DNA from: an uncultured Eubacteriales bacterium | GTDB lineage: Bacteria > Bacillota > Clostridia > Oscillospirales > Acutalibacteraceae | NCBI GenBank assembly: GCA_910577755.1 | Contig: CAJTNL010000007.1 | Coordinates: 40,675 to 104,674, forward strand | Direction: 5' to 3' | Length of the DNA: 64,000 nucleotides | Shown here: positions 56,006 to 63,912 of the stretch, piece by piece | How positions within the stretch are numbered: the stretch's first letter is position 1 | How the letters are laid out: each line of letters opens with the position of its first letter | The notes under the pieces: generated by a model | The model's input: only the letters and a program-made list of their open reading frames with translations | What the model was told of the DNA's origin: nothing | Databases searched by the model: none | Program-made: the position numbers and the translations under genes

Positions 56006-56629
56006 CTAGATAGCAGTCGGTTTATTTAAAATAATATCTTCTTTCACATGATTTCCATTTGCAGTATACTGCAAGTCAATTCCATCAGCTACATGATTAT
56101 AGCGTATTGCATTTTCCTTAACGGACGCATGTTCAAGACTGCCAAACTGTGGTTTGAGCTGTAATATATAACCATTCTTTTCAATGGTTATTCCCTCCCC
56201 TTCGGCAGGCAAAAGCAGATTATACGCATTTTCTGTATTGGTATATACCGAGCCTTTTGGCTGCAGTGTATTATCAATATTCTTTTCATGTCCGTTTTGG
56301 TCTGTATAGGTAATTGGATCTTCAAAATATCGGGTCAGATATGTTTCATCTTCTAAAAGATAAGTGCGGCTGTTTTTATCATGAGAAACCTGTGCGCCTT
56401 TCAAATCCAACCCTTCAATTTTTTCATACAAACCTGGATCGCGCAAAACAATTTCTGTGTTACGTTCAATTTCTTCCCACTGATTTACAGAGAAATTCTG
56501 TGCAAAATTTGTATTGACATTTTCATTCCATAACTGCGATTGTGCAAACACTGTCGCAGGCACAATCCCCAGTAAAATTGATGCTGTCAACATAATACTA
56601 ATCGCTGATTTCAAACAATTCTTGTTCAT
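56006..56629 (-). pseudogene. YD-repeat protein, 5' portion with signal peptide
   Basis: 207 codons, AAGGAG before the ATG. A signal peptide (about 8-30, ending TVFAQS) is followed by a domain with TYTDQNGHEKNIDNTL and IDLQYTANGNHVKEDIIL, the typical N-terminal region of secreted YD-repeat proteins. The frame stops at TAG just where the YD repeats begin in another frame, so most of the middle has been deleted. It could still yield a short secreted peptide. Confidence 0.75.
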
Positions 56630-56647
56630 TTTTCTCCTTTTTAGCTT

Positions 56648-57279
56648 TCACGCTTGACTTTCACAAATCCGACCTGTCATAAATAGCCCAATCATACCGA
56701 GAAAACTAAGCAGTACAGTTTTCACTATTTTCCAAAAAATATTATCTGACACATAATGAAAACCTACAGAAAGCAATATATCTAATGCAAATAAAATAAA
56801 AGCTGTAATCAGCAACGCTAGATATTTTCTTCCATTACACCGAATTCCACTTACAAAGGTGCTCCAAAAGTTTTCTTTACTATTGATTGCAGACCAGAAT
56901 ATTGATATCAAAAATGGTAAAATCACGATTGTTATTGCTCAAATGATGCAATTGAACACACCCTTAATTTGATCCAATGACATTGAATTTCGTAATATCC
57001 AGTAGAAAAGCATTGAAAGCAATCCGTACAGCACACCGATTACAACAAAACAACTCATAAAAATGGCTCATTCAGTGTGATTCTTCCGAGAGATACAAAA
57101 TATTTTTCATACCTCTCTCCGTTATATTTTTGGGTTTGAAAACGAAAAAAAGCGATAAAACATAATACTGCAATTAACTGACCGCAAGCCCTACAGACAG
57201 TAATATAATATGTAATATTTCCCCACGGATTCCCGCTATCACCAGTCCCTGCAACACAAATACTTCTATACAGGTACAC
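56648..57279 (-). pseudogene. Degenerate multi-pass membrane protein
   Basis: Three pieces read as one protein if a frameshift near 57055 and an in-frame TGA near 56940 are bridged: ITYYITVCRACGQLIAVLCF, then CFVVIGVLYGLLSMLFYWIL, then IVILPFLISIFW to GMIGLFMTGRICE. At least four hydrophobic helices are visible. I recognise no family. The TGA stands where a Trp would fit (NCII*AITIV). Confidence 0.6.
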
Positions 57280-57303
57280 GTCGCAGAAATCAAAAAAGAT
57301 AGA

Positions 57304-57710
57304 TAAATCTTTGCTTACAAAACATGGTCCGCTTCCCCTATCATTTGTTTAAATTTTCTTGTTTTTAACATTATTTTTCTTTTTTGTATCTGTTTATCCA
57401 TTATTTTCTAAGTTTTTCTACCTTTTATTACAATTTAATACATTTTTCAATATATGATGTATTATACTAAATATCTATTCTTTTTCTAATATTCCCCTTT
57501 TAAAGCTTTCTCTTTTTCAATATATTCAAGCTTTTTATTATCGCTTTTCTCCTCTTTCTTTTAACAACATGTTCTTTTCTCACCTGAAAGATTTTCTCTT
57601 CTTCCTGAATCTCTCCTATCTCTCCTTCTTTCTGACTCCTTTTTTCACCATTCTCCTTTTGCTATTAAAATATAGTAGATAAAACAAACAAATTTTGAAA
57701 GGGAAGCTAC
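57304..57710. other. Pyrimidine-rich gap
   Basis: The plus strand is dominated by C and T for about 300 bases (roughly 57350-57660). On the minus strand 57500-57663 is one open frame of about 54 codons, K/E/R-rich and without a start codon (EGEIGEIQEEEKIFQV, then KRKRRKAIIKSLNILKKRKL). It is probably a decayed gene end. No RNA gene is recognised. Confidence 0.45.
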
Positions 57711-58202
57711 ATGACCATAAACATTAGACAAGCTAACGAAAATAACAAGAATAATATTGCTTTATGTATTTGAGAGACATTTAAAACAATTGTGACGTGA
57801 TATACAAAGACACACATAAAAGCTACGGCAATCGACTCAAGAGGGCAAATTTCAAAGTTCTTTGCGACGGAATCTGAAAGCAAAGTAATTGGTACAGTGA
57901 CCATTTCGAATTACAAAGGCAGAGCTATCATAACAGATATTGCTTCGTACAAAAAGAATTTTGGATTTATCAAGGGTATGATTGCAAGTTTAGTACTAAA
58001 ACAAATAACCACCGGATATATTGAATTTGTCGTTGTGCAAAACTCACATCAAAGAAAAGAAATTGCAACCACTATACTAAAAGAAAATATTAAACAGAGT
58101 TCCTACAAAGATTATGTACTTGACGTTACAAACATCAATACTGCCGCTATCCGCTGCTATTCTGCAATAGGGTTTGAGAAATTTAAAAGAAAAGCACAGT
58201 AA
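57711..58202 (+). pseudogene. GNAT-family N-acetyltransferase pseudogene
   Basis: 164 codons from an ATG preceded by AAAGGGAAG. Frame and family are clear in the second half: VIGTVTISNYKGRAIITDIA, IEFVVVQNSHQRKEIATTIL (acetyl-CoA loop region) and TNINTAAIRCYSAIGFEKF, the classic GNAT C-terminus. Two in-frame TGA codons at 57771 and 57798 interrupt the N-terminal part. A shorter active product starting inside is unlikely because strand 1 would be missing. Confidence 0.8.
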
Positions 58203-58356
58203 ACCGAAAGGCTTTTCAGCAAAAATATATATGAGATACCAAAACAAATAATTTATTTAACTATGATTTTATAAAAGGTGGAATTAACATAGTATTAAAG
58301 AGAGCGGATAAAAAGCGTACATTCTGGACCTGATACAACGAAAACCCACCTTAAAA

Positions 58357-58831
58357 TTGAGATGTTAAGAATGAAATATTAATATTCCTATAGCATAGTC
58401 TGGAAACAATGATACACACACCAAAATCAGATTTAACTGTTGCATTGGTACACAGGTCTTGAATTTCCCGACATTGACAGCTATATCGGGTTTATACACA
58501 CCTTATTTACCCTTAAAGATATTACGTGAAGCAGACAGAAAGGTTTACTTAAAGGTCAACAAGAATAAGGGCAAAGAAGCCTATGAGTTACGAAAAATGC
58601 TGTACTCTTGAAAAAAACAAGCTTCCAAACTTTCTGCGTAGAAAATCAGCAAGGAAAAATACAACCAATGGGGCTACAACTATCCAAATTTTGATACTAC
58701 ACAAAACTTGAAAAAATGCCCTTGTAAGCATTAAGAGATGTATTTTTCAATCCTTTAAGGACAATCTAAAGGGCCGAAAACGCAAAAAAGCTATCAAACT
58801 TTCAAAAAATCTGATATCTCTTTATTCTTAA
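58357..58831 (+). pseudogene. HTH regulator of a mobile element, decayed copy
   Basis: Pieces in shifting frames recall an HTH protein common on clostridial conjugative elements: TPKSDLTVAL, FPDIDSYIGFIHTLFTLKDI, READRKVYLKVNKNKGKEAY, KISKEKYNQWGYNYPNFDTT and FKDNLKGRKRKKAIKL, ending with TAA at 58829. At least two frameshifts and stops TGA and TAG are present. The N-terminal HTH itself is almost lost. A second copy of the same family begins at 63913 on the same strand. The family recall is from memory. Confidence 0.65.
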
Positions 58832-59049
58832 AATACTGTTAAATGTTGTAATTTTGTTGTCACGAAGCATCTCAACAAGCCAAAAGCCCAGTATCTATGC
58901 GGGTTTTTAGCGTTTCAGATATTATTCCCACTCGCTCCTTGAACCTTTAACTTAAATAATTTTGTATATGTCGTTTAGCTCAAGGTATCAACATTATTTA
59001 GATTATCCATAAAATATAGACTATCAGATTTTTTGTTGTCATTCTATTG
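58832..59049. other. Left boundary gap of the defence cassette
   Basis: About 220 bases without a gene. AAAGCCCAGTATCTATGCGG and TTATTCCCACTCGCTCC here look like conserved end sequence of an integrated element, but no second copy is seen in the window. Confidence 0.35.
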
Positions 59050-59715
59050 TCAGTCTTTATCTTCTTCATATCCTGCAATCATTGTTTTATTACATGTATC
59101 ATTCAAATTTGCGTATTGCACAATCACACCATGAATTTTATGAACGTCTCTTTTCACTTTTTCCATTTCATTAACAATTTTCTTATTCACATTCCGTAAT
59201 TCATCAATATCTGAAATATAAACCAAACATCTTCCATACTGTTCAAAATCAATCTCTACGCTTTCTTCATATTTTTTCATTTTTCGCAATTTAGTATATG
59301 TATAATCAATTTTCAATGTCTTTTTTTCATATTTTTCCAAGATTTCAGGTACTATCACTCCCAAACATATAATCCATTGTTTTCCTGGAAATATTGTCAT
59401 ATTACTAACCTTGTTTTGTTTCAACCCCTCTCTTTCTGAGACTGGTAATTGATTTATAAATTCTTCCTCAAAGTGTAATCTACTAACAGTTAATGGCACA
59501 GTACCCGTATTCCTTAATACAACACAAGTTAAATTTGAACGAACCAGCTCAAAAGTTATTTGCAAATAAGGACGATTATTATCCGCTCTCTCCTTAAGCA
59601 AATACCATATTGTTATCCATGAGGCAATAACCGACATCATACTAATAACATCTTTCCAAGAAAAAGAATTTACTTCTCGTATAACAGTAATTAATTCTCT
59701 CAATATTTCGTCCAT
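59050..59715 (-). CDS. Membrane-anchored protein at the end of the R-M/SEFIR operon
   Basis: 221 aa. A single transmembrane helix lies at about 23-40 (VISMMSVIASWITIWYLL). Behind it comes a beta-rich cytosolic domain (LQITFELVRSNLTCVVLRN, then TVSRLHFEEEF and MTIFPGKQWIICLGVIV) and a helical, charged tail (about 165-221). AAAGGAAA precedes the ATG. It lies 65 bases after the SEFIR gene on the same strand. Function unknown; by context a membrane partner or effector of the SEFIR protein is possible. Confidence 0.7.
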   Translation of the reverse strand: MDEILRELITVIREVNSFSWKDVISMMSVIASWITIWYLLKERADNNRPYLQITFELVRSNLTCVVLRNTGTVPLTVSRLHFEEEFINQLPVSEREGLKQNKVSNMTIFPGKQWIICLGVIVPEILEKYEKKTLKIDYTYTKLRKMKKYEESVEIDFEQYGRCLVYISDIDELRNVNKKIVNEMEKVKRDVHKIHGVIVQYANLNDTCNKTMIAGYEEDKD

Positions 59716-59780
59716 ATTTTATATTTCCTTTCATTGTATAATCCCATTCCTAATCAATGATGTTGTTTTTACTGTTAGGG

Positions 59781-60701
59781 TTAAAATTCAATTTCTCCTA
59801 TAATATTGTTCACATTATCATAATGCCTTTTTCTCCGAGTTTCTTCCTGTTCTCGACGTCTCTGTTCTTCTCGCTTAATCTCAACCTCTTTTCTGTTTGC
59901 CTCGTCTACGCAAAGAATTAGAGTTTCTCTATGATAGTCTCTGACTTCCTCAATAGTTGTCCCATTTAGTATTATTTCATCCCCAATAACGGACGCTATT
60001 CCAAATCTATGCATAGTAGAAAATCGCGGCGGCGATTTCCAAGCCGCCAAGAAAAGCTGACTCCATAAATCACTTGGTCTTTTCGATAATCTAAATGGAA
60101 CTTTATACAATGCACATCCTCTTGTTCCATCCATTTTAGGGACTGTTACTTCATCTGTAATAATACCAAGAATACGAATAGGTTCATCTGCGTCTTTATT
60201 TTCGGGTTTAGTATATGTTATATTGATATATGAAGGTTGCCTACCAACTTTTGGCTTTTTCTTTGCTCCATAAATAGTAGTAATTAAATCTTCATAATTA
60301 TTTTCATATTGTTTTCCATCGGTAAGATCTATTCCATATTTTCCAACCAAAAAATCAGGAAGGGCATTGCTTGTATTCCCTTTTCTAATAACAGGAATAA
60401 ACTTTCTTTCATTACCTTTTGTCAATAATTCCCCTGAGATAATATGCCCCTCATACCCCACGCCGCCCTTTCTCATATCCGATTTACTTTTATATGTAGG
60501 CGTACATATTATCAAGACATAATCCACATTAGAAATAGACTGTTCCATAAATTGCGGTAATCTATCTCCCAGCGAAAGGTCATACTGGTCTACAGTAGCC
60601 TCAATACCATCAGACAGCAAACTATCTGCCAGCTCTTTAACCCATTTCTTATGCTCGTCGTCTTCCCAAGAATACGATATAAATACTGTTGGATGTTCCA
60701 T
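59781..60701 (-). CDS. SEFIR/TIR-like domain protein
   Basis: 306 aa. Residues 4-140 form a SEFIR domain: PTVFISYSWEDDEHKKWV (strand A and box 1), DGIEATVDQYDLSLGDRL, YVLIICTPTYKSKS and VGYEGHIISGEL, where E84 and E91 are candidates for the catalytic Glu of TIR-like NAD hydrolases. Residues 160-275 are a second domain I cannot name (RILGIITDEVTV; RFGIASVIGDEIIL). The tail is a charged helix (KREEQRRREQEETRRKR). GAGGTGAG precedes the ATG, 9 bases after vsr, so it belongs to the R-M operon. Bacterial SEFIR proteins are linked to anti-phage NAD depletion. Confidence 0.85.
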   Translation of the reverse strand: MEHPTVFISYSWEDDEHKKWVKELADSLLSDGIEATVDQYDLSLGDRLPQFMEQSISNVDYVLIICTPTYKSKSDMRKGGVGYEGHIISGELLTKGNERKFIPVIRKGNTSNALPDFLVGKYGIDLTDGKQYENNYEDLITTIYGAKKKPKVGRQPSYINITYTKPENKDADEPIRILGIITDEVTVPKMDGTRGCALYKVPFRLSKRPSDLWSQLFLAAWKSPPRFSTMHRFGIASVIGDEIILNGTTIEEVRDYHRETLILCVDEANRKEVEIKREEQRRREQEETRRKRHYDNVNNIIGEIEF

Positions 60702-60710
60702 CTACTCACC

Positions 60711-61136
60711 TCAATCTTTGTTTTTCGCTTGCTGACATAATCGTATTTTTTTTATCAACTGCTCCCTATTCTTTTTCTTCAACTCGCATTCCCAAATCCG
60801 AATAACCCTCCAGCCACGCCGTTCAAATAATTCCGTAACTTCCTTATCATGTTTCATATTGCGTTCCCGCTTTTTTGTCCAATAATCAGCGTTATCGGAG
60901 GGGCGTGTGTTTCTGCAATCATGCCCATGCCAAAAGCAACCGTCAACAAATATTGCAATTTTCTTATCAAGGAAAACAAAGTCGGGATGTCCTTTTACTG
61001 GATAATTACGTTTCCAGCCAACAATACTGTTTTCTTTAAAAATCTCTATCAGTTTTAATTCCGTAGACTTATTATTTTTTGAGCGCACCTTACTCATAAT
61101 TTCAGAACGCTTTTTATTATCAAATACATCCGCCAT
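60711..61136 (-). CDS. vsr: Very short patch repair endonuclease
   Basis: 141 aa. Vsr nicks beside T:G mismatches that arise when 5-methylcytosine deaminates, and so protects genomes carrying a C5 methyltransferase. The family start KKRSEIMSKVRSKNNKSTE is followed by GHPDFVFLDKKIAIFVDGCF, with D52 and W69-H70 as the catalytic and recognition residues, and by GWRVIRIWECEL. It sits 4 bases after the restriction gene. This context fits C5 methylation by the upstream methyltransferase. Confidence 0.95.
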   Translation of the reverse strand: MADVFDNKKRSEIMSKVRSKNNKSTELKLIEIFKENSIVGWKRNYPVKGHPDFVFLDKKIAIFVDGCFWHGHDCRNTRPSDNADYWTKKRERNMKHDKEVTELFERRGWRVIRIWECELKKKNREQLIKKIRLCQQAKNKD

Positions 61137-61140
61137 AGCC

Positions 61141-61893
61141 TTATTTCTCTATATGGTCGGATACAATCCGATACCAACTACTATCAAAGTTTACTGCTTC
61201 TAAAATCTTCTCTTTAGCGACTTTTTCAGGTTTTCTTATGGAAATATGCAGCCTCTTTTCAGGAATATCCTCAATAATAGTGAATTGACTGCCGCTTGGC
61301 TGCCATGTAAACTTATGCTTCCCCGTTGATTTCTCATACCCCTCTAAGTTCATTCTCTTATTCCATTCAAAACGGTACAACTCAGGGTCGTATCTTATAG
61401 TATCAAACTCAAATACAAGATAATCTGCATAATCCTTTGATTTAACCAAAACAACAGTACGCACAAATTTATAAATCTGTCTTACCGCAGATACGCGCTC
61501 GTTCCATATATCAAGAACTAACCTGCCAATCTCATCTGGATTCTCACTTGTCAATTTATCAACGCCATAACTATATGTAGGAGAATTTCTTCCTGAAATC
61601 AATCTTACTGTCTGCTGTCTTTCAATATTGCTTGAAGTAAAGACAGTTTTTGCTCCCCAACAGCAATTATCTAAAACAACGTCGTCCAATCCTACGTTAG
61701 ACGGTTTCCATTCTGCACCGATGCATTCTGCAAAAATCTGTTCCCACTCGTTACCCTCCAACGACATAGAAGATTTCGTTGCCTGCATATATACGATTTC
61801 TTTCGCCAACGTATCTATGAATTTTGCAGGAAATTTATTCAAATCAAAAGGCGCTACCGCTTTATTAACAGTTCTTAATCTTGGCTCTCTCAT
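61141..61893 (-). CDS. Probable type II restriction endonuclease
   Basis: 250 aa. Position is the main evidence: between a C5 methyltransferase and vsr, in the same operon. A possible PD-(D/E)xK core is GLDDVVLDNCCWGAKTV, where D70/D71 and K82 would bind metal and an upstream acidic residue (E49, E52 or E57) completes the site. ERQQTVRLISGRNSP may contact DNA. GGAGGG precedes the ATG. I cannot name the recognition sequence; CCNGG-type enzymes are one possibility because of Vsr and the MTase fusion. Confidence 0.7.
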   Translation of the reverse strand: MREPRLRTVNKAVAPFDLNKFPAKFIDTLAKEIVYMQATKSSMSLEGNEWEQIFAECIGAEWKPSNVGLDDVVLDNCCWGAKTVFTSSNIERQQTVRLISGRNSPTYSYGVDKLTSENPDEIGRLVLDIWNERVSAVRQIYKFVRTVVLVKSKDYADYLVFEFDTIRYDPELYRFEWNKRMNLEGYEKSTGKHKFTWQPSGSQFTIIEDIPEKRLHISIRKPEKVAKEKILEAVNFDSSWYRIVSDHIEK

Positions 61894-61973
61894 GGTATCC
61901 CTCCGTACACAAACTTATCCAAAATATAGTCTACCATAACTCCCGCCAAAATTCCACGCCTTTTGCTGTCAAA

Positions 61974-63179
61974 TCAAAATGCCAACGGTAAAAACTTTTC
62001 AATAACTCTTGCAACCATATCTACGGGTATCGCATTCCCCGCTTGCTTTCTCGTCTGCGTATCGGAAACAACTATCTTATAACTATCGGGAAACCCTTGC
62101 AACCGCAGCATTTCTCTCGGCGTTAAACGTCTTTCTCCATTTACCAGAAGATAATTATAACTTGCTCCCGCCCGCAAAGCACAACTATATGGATAAGATG
62201 AAATATTCCCCGCTTTATTCTCATGCCAAATAGACGGATAAACCGATGTTTCGTGCATAGATTTTCTCTTAGCAACTATTTCAGGCGATGCATAGTGCTT
62301 TTTTTCTACGTCTTTCTCCAGAATATCATCCAGCGTTTTTTTATTGTCTATATTAAACTTCCAATCCATTACAAAAGGTTTTTTAGAGCCTATAATAATA
62401 ATACGCTCCCTTTTTTGAGGCAATCCGAAATCAAGCGCGTTTAGCAAATGATAATCTACATGATACCCCAGTTCGTCTCTAAGAACTTCTAAAATTATTT
62501 TCAGCGTTTTACCATTATCATGACTGGCAAGATTTTTCACATTTTCCAGGACAAACACCTGCGGCTGTTTTTCCTTTATAATTCTCGCTATATCAAAGAA
62601 AAGCGTTCCTCTTGTATTATCCGCAAATCCTTTTTGCAAACCGCAAATCGAAAAAGCCTGACAAGGAAACCCGCCGAACAAAATATCAAAATCGGGAATT
62701 TCGGACGCTTCTATCTTTGTAATATCGCCCGCAGGTCTTTCCCCGAAATTAGCTTCATAACTTGTTTGCGCATATTTATCAATATCGCTGCTAAATACGC
62801 ACTCACCTTTTAATCGCAATTTATTAAACGCATATTGAGACGCATATCTGAAACCGCCTATTCCGCAAAACAAGTCTACAAAACGGATAGGATTTGGATA
62901 TGCTGGTTTTTCCGTCGCCGATAAATCAAGAAAAATTTTATCAATAGACACTCCCAATGCTCCGCCAATTTTTATCGCAATAGATATGGACGGCGAGGCT
63001 TTTTGTCGTTCTATCAACGAAAGATATTTCCTGCTGATTTCAGAATACTGCGCGAGAACTTCCTGCGACATTCCTCTTTCTTTACGAATTTCTTTCACTT
63101 TATTCATTTGAGCGTTTTCTTCCTTTTTGAGAACTTTTTTACACAATTTATTATAATCTGCTTTTTCATTTTTGTCCAC
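61974..63179 (-). CDS. XRE-HTH/C5-cytosine DNA methyltransferase fusion
   Basis: 401 aa; ATG at 63179 with AAGGGGTGG upstream. Residues 27-82 are a lambda-repressor-like HTH (NKVKEIRKERGMSQEVLAQY). The C5 methyltransferase follows: motif I FVDLFCGIGGF (100-110), motif IV FGGFPCQAFS with C173, motif VI VLENVKNL, motif VIII QKRERIIIIG, a target-recognition region about 270-345, motif IX RRLTPREMLRLQGFP and motif X QAGNAIPVDMVARVI. The HTH probably lets the enzyme repress its own operon, as in EcoRII/SsoII/ScrFI-type methyltransferases. It is the first gene of the cassette. Confidence 0.95.
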   Translation of the reverse strand: MDKNEKADYNKLCKKVLKKEENAQMNKVKEIRKERGMSQEVLAQYSEISRKYLSLIERQKASPSISIAIKIGGALGVSIDKIFLDLSATEKPAYPNPIRFVDLFCGIGGFRYASQYAFNKLRLKGECVFSSDIDKYAQTSYEANFGERPAGDITKIEASEIPDFDILFGGFPCQAFSICGLQKGFADNTRGTLFFDIARIIKEKQPQVFVLENVKNLASHDNGKTLKIILEVLRDELGYHVDYHLLNALDFGLPQKRERIIIIGSKKPFVMDWKFNIDNKKTLDDILEKDVEKKHYASPEIVAKRKSMHETSVYPSIWHENKAGNISSYPYSCALRAGASYNYLLVNGERRLTPREMLRLQGFPDSYKIVVSDTQTRKQAGNAIPVDMVARVIEKFLPLAF

Positions 63180-63205
63180 CCCTTAATACAAATTTTATTT
63201 AGAAT

Positions 63206-63273
63206 AACGGCAGTGGAATTACCGTTACCCCTGCCGTTTAACTTAGTACGGATATATTATCTCCGAATATATC
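63206..63273 (-). promoter_or_regulatory. Inverted repeats upstream of the methyltransferase, candidate operator
   Basis: AACGGCAG/CTGCCGTT (8-bp arms, 17-nt spacer, 63206-63238) and GATATATT/AATATATC (8-bp arms, 7-nt spacer, 63251-63273) lie 27-94 bases before the start codon. CCGTT occurs three times here (twice directly, once inverted). They are natural targets for the protein's own HTH domain, although the first could also act as a terminator. Confidence 0.45.
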
Positions 63274-63280
63274 GCTTCTC

Positions 63281-63588
63281 TTACACACACCCGAATACTA
63301 TCCATTTTTTGAACCTATAAAAACTGTTTTTCTGCTTTAACCTTTCTGTTACTCTCTGCCTATCAGTATATTCCTTTACTAGCCGAGAAAACATATCGCT
63401 CGTTCGTCCATATTTACAAGATATTCGTTCAATCCTCCGCTTGTCGGCAAATTAAGCTAGACAAATCGCTTGCACTCGTTGAGATACTGCAAATGCTTTT
63501 GCCACATATGCCAATCACTTTTTTCTCCGGGAGGTAATGCAAAAATATTTTCTTTACTCTCCTCCTCTCAAATCAAACGTCTCCCCAT
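63281..63588 (-). pseudogene. TnpV-like transposon protein, decayed
   Basis: The minus strand reads FALPPGEKSDWHMWQKHLQY, LNECKRFV*LNLPTSGGLNE, then after a frameshift near 63395 MFSRLVKEYTDRQRVTERLK. This matches the TnpV family of small proteins carried by clostridial transposons. Lesions are TGA at 63568, TAG at 63457-63459 and the frameshift. It marks the right border of the defence cassette as mobile-element debris. Confidence 0.6.
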
Positions 63589-63623
63589 CCGTTCTCCCCG
63601 CGCTGATAATATCCCTTTGCATA

Positions 63624-63779
63624 CTACAAAAAAAATGTATATGACACTTCGTCTACTATAACCTCTATTGACATTCCATCCATTTCCAACATACAAAACA
63701 TGCTAAATTCCAATTCTTCTTTATCACGATTCAAAAACCTACTAATTGCATCTTCGGTCTGTTCCTCTAATGCTTTCCT
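63624..63779 (-). pseudogene. Short orphan open fragment
   Basis: 51 codons without a start codon; protein-like reading ALEEQTEDAISRFLNRDKEE and then MDGMSIEVIVDEVSYTFF before TAG. No family recognised. It is in the same debris field as the TnpV-like remnant. Confidence 0.25.
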
Positions 63780-63912
63780 CTACACTAAGCATTCATGCTA
63801 ATATCAAGGGGTTTTTAAGAAAATATTAAACTTTTTTGTTTTATTTATTTTAACTTATATTAAGCATATATGTTATACTCTTTGCAACTACATATACAAG
63901 GATCGATATACT

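Noticed and set aside
57771..57800. Selenocysteine at the TGA codons of the GNAT remnant
   Set aside because: Two TGA codons nine codons apart in a non-redox family, with no hairpin resembling a SECIS element, fit decay better.
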